Assembly: GCA_023053575.1 (NCBI GenBank)
Contig: JAKZAP010000004.1
Coordinates: 21,815,252-21,879,251 of the forward strand
Reading direction: 5' to 3'
DNA: 64,000 nt
Source of the DNA: Branchinecta lynchi
Taxonomy: Eukaryota > Arthropoda > Branchiopoda > Anostraca > Branchinectidae
A model generated the notes under the pieces. It did no database searches. It saw only the letters and a list, made by a program, of their open reading frames with translations, and had not been told where the DNA came from. Positions within the stretch are counted from its first letter, which is position 1. Every line of letters begins with the position of its first letter. Positions 34,801-49,800 of this stretch are shown here, piece by piece. Made by a program: the position numbers and the translations under genes.

Positions 34801-37800
34801 CCTCCGTTCTGCGCCACAGGCGGAGAAGAACAGCAAATACATCGCCATTGTAGAGAGCGTCATGGGGCCTGTTGTGGAAATGGTTAGGCCTCGACTGTCG
34901 GAAAAAGTCTGGGAGGAATTCAGCCCTCAGTTCTTCGCCACCTTCTGGTCGCTCAGTCTGTCCGACCTTTACGTTCCTACCAACAGTTACCAAAGAGAGA
35001 TCGAACGAGCTAGGAAGGCAGCGAATGCCGCGCTTGATAACAAGGAAATGGTAATTATTCTCCTCCTTACCTTTATTCTATATATGTATATATATATATA
35101 TATCAGTATCTTTTTCCGATCCGCTTAGGAGCTCAAGTAAGAAGGAGCAAGCAAGTACAGAATCATTAACCGAACTGAAAAAGTCTAAACATAAACTTGG
35201 GTGATCGAGCTAGAAAAGGTCTGCGCAATTAATTTACTCGCTCATTTTTTGTCAAAACAAGGTTCTGTTTTGAGAACCTTGAGAACCTTTGAGTTCTGTT
35301 TTGAGAACCAGCGTGTATAGTATTACGTTTAGCTTCAGTTTCAGTTTGTTTATTAACAAAAAGTAAATCATACACTGTAAACTAACTACACCCTAAGTGA
35401 GCACTGCCCGTAACGGGTGACAGTATTCATTCATTTGTCAAGGAAAGAAATCTAGGAAAATGAAAAGAAGAGTAAGGGAAAAGAAAGAAGAGAATTATCG
35501 GTAGAAAAGGTTTGGATCTAATTCGATATTTCCAAGAAGAAACTTTTAATCTTACTATTGAACTTGGTATGTTATTAGCATTTTTCAAGGTATGTCGCAG
35601 ATAATTCCATATTTTCAGACCGGTAAATTTGATTGAAAAACTAGATGACCTTAGGCATCTCGTTTCTGTAACTAGTTCCGATGCCTATCGAGTGTCATGT
35701 ATAGCCGTTGAGAGATGTCGGTTGATGCGGCAACGCGGATTTCTTTTTCTCTCTGGTCTCAAGACGCATTACCCGAGCAATGGAGTAGTTGCCAGCGATA
35801 GATTTTCAAAAGATTGAAAAGGTTCTTGCTTGAACCGGAAGAGGACCCTTGCCAAGAAGGGCCGAAATATAGATAGAAGACTTATCGTTTATAGCCATGA
35901 ATTATATAATTCGCAATCAGCTGATGAATTCTTAGTAGAAATTCCAGGGGGAAATTTGCATCGTTGAAACGGAGGAGCTTGTTGCTTTTACTAGCTCTTG
36001 GTTGGGCTGAAATAACAGGGAATAAATCAGGATTTATGAGGCTGGGAGGGATTGCAGACCCGTACACGGAGATCCAGGACCCCTAGGGGGCACACTGTTT
36101 GGTTAATTTATAAACAACACTGTTTTGTAACGTTCTTTAAATTTAGAAAATGGGCAATGTGACTTGCAAATCAAATAAAATAGAATTTTATCGACAGCTG
36201 TGAAACTCAAATTGTATTAAAGTGACAGACGTGCCAGTAATATAATCAAATGACGCTTCACTAATTCTGACAGGATCAAATTTGTCTTTAATTAATCAAA
36301 CTCTAGCCTAAGGTGTTAGAGATAAAAACAAACTAACAACAAACATCAGCACGAGAGTTTTAGTACAAGAACCAGCTGTGCGTTTTACACATCATAAATT
36401 TTACATTTACCACGTCGGCCCCTGGCTGGGGCTGTGGGAAGTCTGCCTAGGCAGAAGTTCGAAACTGAGGGATTGTATTATTAAGATTATGTTTAATTTT
36501 TCAGGCGGAAGTAAAGCGAAAGAAAGAAAGCGATCGACTGCATTCGCTGGCTGACAAACTGGCAGAAGAAGAAAAGAAACAGAAGGAACATGTCGAAAGG
36601 GTAACGGCCAGATTAAGACACGTAAGTAAACTATTTTACCCCATAGCGTGTTTTGCGCATCTTAAACGTACACTGGACAGAAAGGGTTACAAACCTGGCG
36701 ATTCGCCAAATGACACTGCAACCCCTTATTACTAAAGTCATCAAGATTCGCCGCTTGAGGTATCTCGGCCATACAGTTAGGATGGGAAGCACCAGACTCC
36801 CCAACGCTATCCTCCAGTGACATCCGGAGGGATCCGGACGAAGAGGGTGACCGAAGAATACTCTTCGCCCTACACTACCAGTCGGATCTCCACAATATCA
36901 GTGCGTCTATCCAGCCCGAAGGAAAAGATGTATGGGCAGCGTTATGAGAGATGACTGGTGGCTCTTCTTGGATACTCTAAGCGCCTCTGGAGTTGTAGGA
37001 GGAAATAAGGTCTAAGGTACTATTGAGAGTATTACGATGCGATTACCGCAGAGATTTTTTTTTTATCTTTTTTTTTACCTTTCTCTCACGAAATTTTGGA
37101 CTTCTGATTGAATGTATGAAAGGATGATTTATTGCGTATGTATAGCCTAATTAGTAGTTAGGCATTTGCACGGTACAAAAAGAGTCAAACGCATAACGAA
37201 AACACTAAATTTACTGAATTAGCTGGCGCACTGGGCAATGGAACAAAACGCCGTGATGATGACAAAAGCTTTCGTAACATTCGTAAAAAATGTAATTTCT
37301 TTATCCTTCTTGGCGAATAAAAAAGCACACAATAAAACCCAATGATATTAAAATACACAACTGCTTCACTTGCCAGTTGACTGCGTTTACTCGTGGATTT
37401 GTTTTTGGGATCCTAAAACGTAGGTGGAGGGATACCTATGACATCGTAAAAGTTGTCCGTCCGTACGTCTGTCCGTCTGTTAGCACGATAACTCCCCAAG
37501 GGAATGAGATATTTTGATGAAACTTGGTATGAGGACTCTTTGAGTCAAGGGTAAGGTCAAGTTCGCAGATGGGTTCTGTAGCCCTACATTAAGGGGTGGG
37601 GGTGGGGTTAAAATTAAGGGGCAAACAAAATATTTTTAAACAGCTAATGTGATAGTCGATTATGGGGTAAGAAGACATGCTAACACGAATATTTTTCGTC
37701 TGACAACTAGTTCGCCCGGAATCCGGCAAAAACCGGAAAGCTGGTTAAAAGCAAAAGTTTCATTTGAAGTTGATTAAATTTTCAATTAAGGGGCAAGAAG

Positions 37801-40800
37801 ACATGCTGAAGACGATGGTGAAAACCATTTTCTCGCCGGACGAGTAGTTTGTCCGGAATCTGGAAAAAAACGGAAAGTTGGTTAAAAGTAAAAGTTTGAT
37901 TGGAAGTTGATTAAATGTTCGATTTAGGGGTAAGCAGACATGCTGAACACTTATGTGAAAAGCACTTTCTACCCGGACAACTAATTCACCCGGAATCCGG
38001 CCAAAACTGGAAAATTTGTTAAGTAATAAGTTGTATTTGAGGTTGATTACATGACAGATTTAGGGGTAAGAAGAGACGCTGAGTCTGTATATGACAATCA
38101 TTTCTTAACCGGACATAAAATTCGTCCGGAATGCGGCTGTAACTGTTTTTTTTTTTAGAAGCTAAAGTTTTATTTGAAATTGATTAGATGTTCTTGATAA
38201 GGAGATGCCGTACGCTGAATTCGATTCTGAATTTTCTTTGTTTGGCTGGACAAGTTGTTCGCTCGGAATTCGGCCGAAACCGGAAGTTCGGCAGAAGTAG
38301 AGCAGGAAGTTTGGGTCAGTATCGTCAAAATAGATATAGCTTATAGAGGTATATCTGAACTTGATTTCCTCTAATGATTAGCCTGGCGAAGACTGGATCT
38401 GGCGAAGACAAGACCCAGTTGCCTGGATCAAATATTAGATTTTTGGGATCCCATCGAAACCTTAGGTCTTGTTAATTAGTGAACTGAAAGACATAGGTGC
38501 TCCTCATACGGGATTTGGACTTTTCGAGTCTGTGTTAATGGAGTCTTTAGAGGATCCATATTTTTTTTATTTTTTTTTTTTTTACCAGCATAGCTTTAGT
38601 TCGAATAAACTTGCTTGCTCAAACATGGCCCCCAAATACGCTCTCTCTACGTGAACCACCTTTTCGTGAACCGTGATACTACACAAAATATAAAAAGATT
38701 GCACGTTCCTTTGTTTACTTCGGGTAGTTCATTGCTGAGTATGTACCCTATCGTTCAGCCCCTGTTATTCTTTGCATGTATCCAAGACGCCAAGGTTCTC
38801 AAATTCCTTCCACTAGCATAATGAAGCGTTGGTGAATAATTAGTAAGGAAATGTTTGTGAGTTTTGGATATCAGCTTCATCCTTACGCATTTTTTGAATG
38901 TCTTAATTAATTTTGATTATTTTTTGCTCTAAAAAAGTTCGTATACCATAAGTATGGTGTATACCTCTGAAATTTTCTCTAGTCCTGACGTTGGCCTGTA
39001 ACAGAGGGTGGTTTTGTGTGAGGGAACGAATGAAGTTTTAGGAGCAGAAAGTTCAGGTGCGGACAAGGACTTTACTTAAGAGGTATAATTAATTAATAAA
39101 TAATTATCTGCGGTTTTGATTGAAGATCTGGTTTTTGTTTTCTGTGAAGTTAGCTGCTACCATTTACTGTTCATGTAACTGATTTTGCAAGGTTAGTTGG
39201 GCAGTACTGTTCCGTGGGAGCTTTTCCGGTGTCCAATTTTGTTTTCCGGTGTCCAGTTTTGTAAGTTGCCAAGACCTGACTTTGCACGGTTCGCTTACCT
39301 GGTTTTTTAGCATTTGGGCTTTTCAGTTGAAGAATTCGCCAATTACAGTCGTTGTTTCATTAAATTGCATTTGACGTGGAAAGAGGTTTTCATTGCGCTT
39401 GACTTAATTGAATCTTTTCTCTGTAATACTCCGAATAACGTGAAAATGTTCTTTGTTACGTACTTTTATTCTTCTTTCTCAAAAGTTTTTTTTCTTAGGA
39501 GAAAGAGTCGTGGTTCGTCTACAGTTCCCCGAACAAGTACAAAACAGAGACAGTAATTCACGTACTTAGCCAATGTGTCATACCGAGGTCTCTGTTGTCG
39601 GAGCCAGATGCAGCCTACTCTGCCAAGCTGATTGAACAAATTCACCAGCTTAAAACGCCAAACTTCGCAACCCTCATTTGCTACGACAGGGTGAGTAGGT
39701 GGAGTGCAATAACTTTTATAATTTCTAATAATTTCTTAAGCCCGATCATTCCTTTTTCTCTGTTTTTTGTTCCTTTTTCTCTGTTTTTTGTTTTTATCTT
39801 GCGAATTAACCTCGTTATTGAAAGCTCACGTCATTTTCCTTTTTCTTTCATTGTACTGCATTATTTCCCTTCTCCTATCCAGTGCGTAATAAATTTCATC
39901 ATCATGATAATACTAATACGTTCATAGCCTTCGTCTCCTGAGCTATCGAACCCCATACAGTATGATCTACCTTACGCTGTGGAACTTTTCGGCTACGATA
40001 GTAGCTTTTATTTAAATAATGCATATAACGGATACGTCAGCTACGATGCTTTAGCCGCTTAAGAATTAGTTTTCTTTTTTCTTTTTCTTTTTTTTCTTTT
40101 TTTTTTATACCCGCGTACGGCGTAGCATCTTTCCAAACATTTTGATTGTTTACTTTTTGGGCTACGACTCCTCCTCCACTCGGTGACGTTAATATTTCCT
40201 TAATCTCTTTAACGTCACCTACTCTTTCTAAACAAAACATACACACTTCAAACTTTAATAAAATTTTAACTTCTGCATTTCAGCTGTATAATTTAATTTT
40301 GTTTAATTTAAATTTACTAATCTTAATACTTATTTATTCTTATTTCAATATAATTATAAACCTTTTTCTACGAAATCACCACCTCTACACATAAAAAACT
40401 TAGTTTTCTTTTGTTGTACTTTTTTGCTACTGCGGGTTAGGGAACTTCAGATTAGTGAGTAGCTTAGTTCTTCATTGCTGATTTAAGGAGCGCTCCAGTT
40501 CGTCTTCTATGATGGTGAGCCTTATGTCCATACCACTATCTGAAGAAACAGATTTTCTTTTTCAGCTTCTTGTAGTGGCCTCTTAGTCTGGAGTCGGGGC
40601 GAAGTGAGCGGGAGGGTATTTTTGTGTAATCATTTGTTGGCCTTACATAGTAGTATGTTTCACGACCAGAATGGGCCCCCAGTATTTTAACCAGCTATTT
40701 ATGTAGATATATTGGATGCTCCGTCGTCCGTTTTTTCTTACCTTTCTCTCCTTTTGCCCGTGTTTATGCAGCGTTTACAAATACGGGAAAACTTGAACAA

Positions 40801-43800
40801 AATTCGATCTTGGTGACAAGATTATGTTTACACGCAGAGGGAAAAAAATAAATTTTTCAAACCAGAAAATCGGACAAAAATAAATTCACTAATAGAAAAA
40901 TGTTTTGAGAGCATTTATGACATCAGTACTGACGACTGCTGCTCTCAAAAGCTAGCTAGACTTTTTTTTGCTGTCTTTTTACCAGCGACGCCGACGAGAT
41001 TCCTTTCAGGTAGACCGGATTTCCTTTCATCAAAAGAGGATTCTCGTCCCACTAGACTTTCTTTCTAGCCGTCTTCAGGAACGGAATCATTTTGAGTCGA
41101 CCGGAATTCCTTTCTACTCGATGGGATTTCTTGCCCGTGCAAACGCTATATTAGACAGATTAACGGGAGGTGGACGTCAGTTATCCTTAAGTGGCGTTGC
41201 TCACTTTCTTTACACCTTCCAGTATCTATCAGCATCTCACTTTCTTTACACCTTCCAGTATCTATCAACATCTTTTAGAAATTAGTAATGCTTCGACTTT
41301 GCTGAAAACACCTCACGCCCTTCTTGCGCGTGTGTCACAATTTTAGTTAGATTGTTAAAGTAGTTGGTTTCGGTCTGTTAATGTCATAACAGGATAATTA
41401 ATGAATTGGTACATTTGTGCAGAAAATGTTTCCGACTCGAGTGGCCGAGACATCTTCGTAGCACCATTTTCGCTCAACTTTTGTTAGTATTTCTAGAAAT
41501 TAAGTTGTATCCGGATGCGTTTTGGAAAAAAAGTTATATTTATAAAAAAAAAAAAAATTAATAGTCAAGTTAGTCTTTGAATAAAATTATTCTCGAAATT
41601 AAGCTGTCTTGGAATATTGATTATTTTTTAAAGGCCTATTTTTTTTTTCAATTGGTAAACTAAAAAGCTTAGTGACAGATATTCCTTAGTGACAGGGATA
41701 TCACCGAGGATATCAATACTCAGTATTTCTCGAAATTAAGTTGTCCACAAAATTGTAGCAATTAGTTCGACGACCGTCGCGTTATAGCATCATTGTAGCT
41801 CGAGCGTCCCATTTATTATTTTTTTGAACATATGGAGCTCATTAAATAGAAATGGCAGTGCCAAGGTTAGTGCACCACAGTGCCTCAGTGTTAGTATTTC
41901 TCGAAATTAATAAGTTATCTTCCATCCACAATAATGATTTGATTTTTGATTGTTCACTTAGAAATCGCAGTGACATGTTTGTGAATATCAGTGTTTTCAT
42001 GTCATTATTTCTCGAAATTAAGCTAGTCTTGATATTCTTTTTCAAAGTCGTTTTTTTTTTTTCAGTTTGTAAATTATAAATCTCGGGAAGGGATTTGTGG
42101 AAAATATTAAAAAGAAATCATAGTAATAAATTTGACGGGTGGAGATTTAATTGCTTGACTGTCCCATTTGTTATTTTTTGAACATTTGGAGCTCGTGAGT
42201 TAGAAATCGCAGTACCAGGGTTAATTTTTATTATTATTTATTTGGTTCCTTTAAAACTGAAGAGAGATGTATGTATAAAACTTTAAACAACAACAGATCA
42301 GTCAAACTCACACAAACTTACATAAATAAAAACAGCTGACAAAGCCTAAAACAAATTAGCCCTACTAAATCTACAATCAGATACACAAAAAAAGATCAAA
42401 ATAAACAACGTCATCAGGGCATTCTTTTTGTGACAAAAAGAAGAAGGTTGTGATGAACAAGAATAATGTCAGCCTTTTTATGAAAGTTTTGCATTTTACT
42501 ATTCAAAATCTCCGAAGGATTCTTCACTTTAAAATTAGAAGCTAAGAAAGAGTTACTCGTAGAAATAGGGAAACCAAGAAGGAATTTAGAGAATTTGTAA
42601 TAAGTAACTTTTAACGCAGAAAGTTCAGAAGAACGGAAAGAAGAAAAGAAAACATACGGAAAAGAATAGGACGAAGTGCAACAGCCGTATAAACAGAACC
42701 AAGAACATCTCGTCGATACATCCTCCGCGATCGAATAACAACACCGAATACTATTCTTATTTTATCTTGCGCATGTTAAATAACGACAAGGTTCCATTCT
42801 CTGATATTAGAAGGATAAGGGATTCCAAGCTATTTGACTCTCTCAACAGGGCTGAAAACTATCCCCCACTACAATCCAGAGGGGACATAGTGACGCCAAA
42901 CTACTTATCACAAAATAATATTACTTATTTAGAACCAATTGTTAAACCTAGCTCTCCAATTTAGACACTATAGAATGTTAAAATTTTTGATTAATTTTTC
43001 TTTTGACCGACTTAAAGTAATGATATCATCTGCATACGCTAAAAACCTTACATCACGTGCAAAATTTATCAAATAAGTTTTAAGCGACCGAAGACAGTTT
43101 GCCAGACATGCATTACAAATATATCAGGATAAATGCCACCTTGTCTGAAGCCCTTTCCCACTGAAATAAAATAAAACAACGAAGCACTTGCCATATTCGT
43201 CGAGAAGAACCTGTCTTTAGAAGTCGGGTCTTTTTGGAGAAAAATAAATTTACAGGCAATGGCTTGCGATTTTTTTTATTGATTTTTTCTAATTATAGAT
43301 CACAGTGACTGGGATTTGTGATCTGAATGTCTTGATGTCATAATTTCTCTAAATTAAGTGATCTCGGGAAGTTTATCAGATAGTTAAATAAAAGAAAAGT
43401 CATACAAAGTAACTGCAAATCGCGGTTGATGGCGCTAAAGTTAAATGGGCAAGTCAGCTGAGCGTCAGCGAGATTTTGGCCGTTCTGGGCAATGGTCGTC
43501 TTCAGGCTGTAGCTGTACTTTAAAAGAAGTTTCTGGCAACTCTAAATACCCTATTTTGCGGAATACTAGCAGGGGCATCACCACCTTTGGGGGGGGGGGG
43601 GGCAGTTTGTGCTGACGGACCAAAAAATTTGACGACAAAACACGCCGTTGCCGCCTCGTGGCAACGGGGTACCTTTCCTGCCAGTACAGAATAGAACCGG
43701 TTTAAAACTAACTGTTACATGCACCAGTTGATATTTTTCGTATATTTAATTTCACATATTCGGGCTTTTATTGCAGCTTTTGCTAAAACCGAAGCTTCCA

Positions 43801-46800
43801 ACGACTTTACCCGGAACAATTTATTTAATCTGCCTTTTTTCTGAAAAAAGTCAGCTATGCCTACCATATAAGTTCTAGCTTTTAACGTGTTTCAAACCCC
43901 CGATAATTTGAATCCTAAAACGCCAACTAAATGCAACACCGTTCTTTTGTGGAAAATTTGTGGAAACGCTGAATGACCAGAGTGCCTTTTTGTGTTCCCC
44001 AATGTTTGCAGAACTTGATTTCTCACGACCGACAACCGACAAAAGCGTACAATATTTTATTTCTTATGTATTTCTTATATATAAAAAGATACCGAGGCCC
44101 GAAAAAGAACCCAGAATTCGATTTCTTCTGTGTTTTACCACAAATTTTTGCAGGATTTAGTTTCTTGCGTATAAAAAGAACCCTATGTGCCGACGAGGCG
44201 ACCGACGCCCTACAGAAGCATACACAATTTTAATTCTTCTGTATTTGCCGGTGCTCCTCACCGTCAAACAAGTGAACTTCCGCCGGGCATTTGACCGACG
44301 AAGGTACTTTCTCAAGACCTTTGTGGGGGAGTCCGAGTCCCCTCCCTCCCTCCCCCCCCCCCGTAGTGACACTCCTGAATACAAACAAAACGTAAAATGG
44401 TTGAATAGTGTTTGGTGCGGCTAAATGTCCAGAATCTCTGCCTTCTTGGATATAAATCTGATTTCTTTTTCATATCTTGCACATCATTTGCACATCCCAT
44501 AAACTTGAAATCGCAGCGACAGGGTTGGCGAACGTCTGTTTGTTAATGTCATAAGTCAGGTTATGGGGTAGACTGGATTTAGTAGCTGGATTGTTCTTCT
44601 GGACATGGAAATTAACCTTCATTTCAAAAAGGAAGTTGATGGTATTTTTGCAACTTACTAAACCCACGTCAATTTTGTTCTAGCTCTTCTGTGATATAAC
44701 GCACACCATCAACTCGTGCAGTGAATACGAATGTCGAAGGTATGGTCGTTTCTTGTCCTCAATGCTTCAGACAGTCATGCGTTGGCACGGCGATAAATCG
44801 ACGTTCGAGAAGGAATGCTCCTCTTATCCTGGCTTCATCACAAAGTTCCGCGCTGGAAATCAAAGTGGTGCCGACTCCGCAGATCAGGTCGATTATGAGA
44901 ACTACCGGCACGTCTGCCATAAGTGGCATCATAAAATTGGGAAGGTGAGTAGTATTCTAATATAATAATAAATAGACGCAATACATGTAGACAATGAATA
45001 GACAATAATGAATACAATACGAAAATGATCTCCATACAATGATAGCTTCCGTTTTCTTCACGGACTGCCACGGTTTGCTAGCGCGTTCTTCGATGATTTC
45101 AAAGTGAAAAATTTCGCACAGCTTCAACATTCTTGCAATGTATCGTGTATCGTGTAATATATAATGTATCGACTCGTTTCTTCGGAAAATGCAAATGTTC
45201 GCGTTCTTTCTTGTGCGGTACTCCGTTTATCTCTGTCTATCTTGCTGCAGCTATATGACCCTGAAGCTGGTTAACTGTTTGTTTGTTTAGTGTTTTGTTA
45301 GATTAAGTTTGTATTTTAGAGTGTAGATTATGGTCTTTGGCCGGAATAAAGCTATAATGTAACGTATACAAGAAATAGGACGTAGGCCTCTACACAGACT
45401 ACTCTAGTATTTTAATAAACGCTGATGCTCTTCGTCGGTTCAGTTCCAGACTAAAGGGGAATGGTCTCATATTTTAGTTTTCACCTGTTAAGAGCTTTGT
45501 ATGAAGATACCTATAGTGCTTATGTTCATCATTCAACCTCTCCAGCCAAAAATGTTTACGTGAAATCCCATTGACTCTTAACCCCTAGAATTTAGTGGAG
45601 CCGAAGGGAAATTGGTCGCCGTAGGGACAGATGAATAAAATGAGAGGCTCAAGGCATATCTCCTTTTGCAAAAAGAATTTGGTGCGTCTTCTTATGTATC
45701 ATCCATCTCGAATACGGCGTTTTAACATTTTGCTATCTGTTTTTAGGCCTTACTCATCGGTATCGAATCCACTGACTACGTTGCCGAGCGTAACGCTCTG
45801 ATCATCGCTAGAAGCATACTGGAGCAGTTCCCAGTTCAGATATCTTACTACACGCATTTAGACAAGAAGGTCGAGGAAATGAAAACGAGAGAGAAGGAAA
45901 AGAGAGCCGATCTCTTCACCATGGCACTTAGCTACTTAGGACAGCTTCGGGCGAGGAAGAGCTTCATGATCAGAGAAGAGGCCTTCCACAACAAGCCGCC
46001 CAGGGTCAGTATCCCCCCCCCCCCCCCCCGTCGGCTTTTATCTTGTTTCCCGAGAGCGTTCGAGAAGTTGAAATGTTAACTCTGGTCGGACAGCTGTAGC
46101 GTCCGTCTTTTCTACTCGTATACCAACTGCGAAATCGGCTAAGTTCGGAAAAAAAATTATAGCTTTTGGTGTAGTACTACATGTATGTTTCTTTGGTTAA
46201 AAAGTAATTAACTGAACTGTTTGCTTTGCAATTTGTAAGTTCACAAACTATTATTCTTTTTATGTTTTGCCTTTTTTGCTCAGTTTCTTCCGCACTCCAT
46301 GATACGTCGTGCGCAAACATTTCTCCATTACTTTCATGACCGTTCGAAGTATTCCAGTTTTTGAAAAAGAACATTCACAAGATATCACAGAATAGTTGAT
46401 ATAATACCAAGTTCTTGATTTATCATTCCCATTTGACTTTTTTAGGGTCGATAAAACCAAGGTGGTCCAAAATTAGAAAAGTTTAAAGCAGTTTACTGTT
46501 AGTCTATAGATAAATAAAAACAATTTTATTCTTTATTTCTATTTCCAAACAGCTCAACAGAGTATGGCTAGCAGGGGATCTTCATGACGTAACACATTAA
46601 AGCAATGACTTACGTATAAAATATTTGATAATGATAGTTAGGCCTAGTTAATATAATACAAGTCATACACCAAGAGTTAAAATTTGAAATAATATAAGGA
46701 GCGTCATGAGATAAAATGGTAAATAAAATAAGGTACGAATGATGACAAATATCGGTCAGACGAATCTACTAGGGGCGGGGTAATTTGAAGCCGATTTCTT

Positions 46801-49800
46801 TTTTCAGTTTTTGGTCTGTGTTGGGCTGAGTAGCATTTGGCGAGCCACTAGCTGCCTAATTTTTACCCGCCCGGCAATGCTTAGACTCCTTATTTTTCTA
46901 GGAAAAATGTGTAGCGGCTGTCAAGCCAGCTATCAAAGTTTATTTTTTTTAGCCCCAAGCGAAGCCGGCCTCCAGTGAATCTGCAGTTGAACAAAATGGT
47001 GGAACCCCTGTTGCTACAGCAAAGAAAGGTATTGTAAAAAGCACATAATCTCTTGAAACTGGCGATGTACTAGTGCAGGAGACGCTGACCTGGAACAAAG
47101 GGTAGTACAAATAGTAATAATAAAATATTGCAACATCAATGGCTTTCGCCTTTACAGATCACGAAGAAATTTGGAATTTCGCGTACCGAGTGGATCCAAA
47201 AATTCTGTCTGCAGTGTACTTCAAGCTGTTAACCTTTTTGTATGATCCTTTCATTAATGGAAAAAGAAAAAATATGCTTTTCCCGATCGGGAAAGTTCGC
47301 CTGCTAGCATTCGACCAGATTGGACTTTCCTCTAGGTTAATATTCAGATTGAATCGGAATGGGGCATTTTCATACACTCCATGTGAACAAGAACAAATAA
47401 TCAGATAGAACCTCTTTCTTTGGTACCATGCAGCGACTATGAATACCCCGACAAAACTGATCGGACCTAGAGATATTTACTGTAGCTCTTTACCCGTCTG
47501 CTCTACTTCCATTGCGGCCGTTGCTCACCGCAGAAAAGAAAATGCAGGAGGCGTACCCCGCGCGCTGACCCGCTCTTGAGTGCGTCCAGAGAACCAATTA
47601 GCTTTGTCTTCTACTTTTCCTCAAGGTGGCTTCGTGATATAGCTAATGTAGAGGTAACGAAACGTGATGTGGCGCGAAGCTACAAACCTCCGCACGTTCG
47701 CAGCGGAAAAGGTACAGAGAAATATTCGACTCCTCATAATCATTGTACAGAGATAGGGAGACTGAGGTTCTATCTGATTATTTGTTCTTGATTTGAATGA
47801 CCTTGGACAATTTACGACCCCAAAAAGAGCAGTCTTCCGTAGAACAGATTTGTATCAGAATTTCTTGACGTCGATCACACATAATAATAATAATAATACA
47901 TAGCAAGACAAAATAAGTATGAACATGGTAATGGTGATGACAGTAATAAAGTTATTGCTTGAAAAGCACGAGGGCCATAACAAAAAAAAACATGACCATT
48001 GCTGTCACCTAGTTGTCCATACTTTTGTTTACTCTTTTTGGTTGGTAGTTCGGCCAATGAAGCGAGTTTGTAGTTGAAGTACCTCCTCAGTCTCACTATT
48101 TACCATGAACTTCGTAACGGGATGAGACGGTCCTTGAATAGATGATCTCGAAACTTCCGTTTTGCAGAATCAGAAGGCGAGAAGACTCCAGTCAATGGCA
48201 CCGCCAGCCTAAAAGAAGCCACTGCTGCGATCAAAAAAGAAGCGTAAGTTTTTCTTAATTGTTATCCAGTCATGTGTGAAATTAGTCTGTTGAGAAATCA
48301 GAAACGGTCGTAGACGATAATATTGTGTGTCAGCTGGTGACAGAAACTGAGCTTTGTTCGAGAACTTTCTTGATTTGGCCGTGTTTGAAGCTATTGGGGG
48401 GGCTCAGAAGTTTCGTAACATTTGGACAAGAATGCGTGATCTCAACAGGTGTGAAATATCACACTATCCGCTGATCTTACGCAAAATTGTGTTACGAGCC
48501 TTAAAGTATTATGTTTCTGATGATAATAATGATGATGAGGATATATTTATTACCCATTTGTATTACAAAAAATTTGTCCTAAATGGAGTATGAAAAGAAG
48601 AAAAAAGGAAAGAAAAAACAAAACAACAACTGCAATTGATCTACATCAGCTAAATACACAAAGCACACAAACACTGTAAAAAGTTTATCCGTATAAAGAT
48701 TAAAGTTAACTGCAGTATTTGCTATTCGGATTCATCTTATCTCTATTTGGTATTAATCTTATCTGCTTAGAGATAAAAATAATCCGAGTAGCAAATACTG
48801 CAGTTAACTTTAATTTTACAATGAAGACTGAATTAACATTTTCATGTATTATATGTTGACGAGAAATGCAAATTCGGCATGATTGCTGTGAAAGTCATTT
48901 TTAAATAAGATTCTACTCTACTCTACTCTACAACATAGCAGGATATAAACTGTGGCTAACGTCCATGACCGCCGCAAAACGATCACGCCGGTCTTTTATA
49001 TGCTGATTTGGATTTGCAATACCGTATTTTCTCGCAACGTGTGTATTTCTGATCCAGAGTGGGACTTTCAGTAAAAACTTAACGTACCTAAAATAAATGG
49101 AATGGATGCAACAGTCGCTGTAAATATGGGCCAAAAAGGGGATAGTGCTAGAAGATGGGGGTTTACAGATATCGAATAGACGCGGGCTAGGATCTGGTGG
49201 TTATATTTCAATTTGCACGGTACAAGTACTCGATATAAGCTTTACTTGTTCGAAGCGAAATCTCGCGTGGACTTCATATCTCTCTACCAATAGGAAAAGT
49301 AAGATACGTGAGAGACATCGAGGACTCCACCTCTTGATCGCAAAGCTTAAATTTATCTACACCGTATGATCTGTATGCTGTAAAACCAAACATGGTTTGC
49401 AACGTTACTTTTAGCGAAAAATAACACCTGGTCACTACGGAAATATTCTATACCGCCAACATAGATTGTATTATCTCGTAATTTTTTATCGAACTGGTAT
49501 TTAATGCACATTCCTATGTCCCATAAGTAGCTAAATATATTATGATAATCTTCATACAGAGAGTTAAATTATGACAATTTTGAACGAATTTTCCGAGAGA
49601 TCGATATTAAATCGCTAACAACCTCTCTAGAGGCTGTTATTAAGTCGTATCAACCTCGACAAAATAATTCCAAGGTAAGGATTCTAGTCCATAACCGCCC
49701 GACCCTGATCATCTGTTCCTTCTAAAAAGGTATTCTGAAGCTCTAAAAGTAAACGCACATTCAGTGGTCCTTTCAAAAAAATTATGACAGTTCACTTTTC

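Noticed and set aside
34575..34853. Possible extra THOC2 exon (DFINAFKNSLDNLY frame)
   Set aside because: Exons 14 and 15 join in phase 0 and restore the conserved order without it, and the peptide resembles a retrotransposon tail.
42767..42964. 65-codon + strand ORF inside the RT relic
   Set aside because: The recognisable RT motifs are on the minus strand, so this is a shadow frame.
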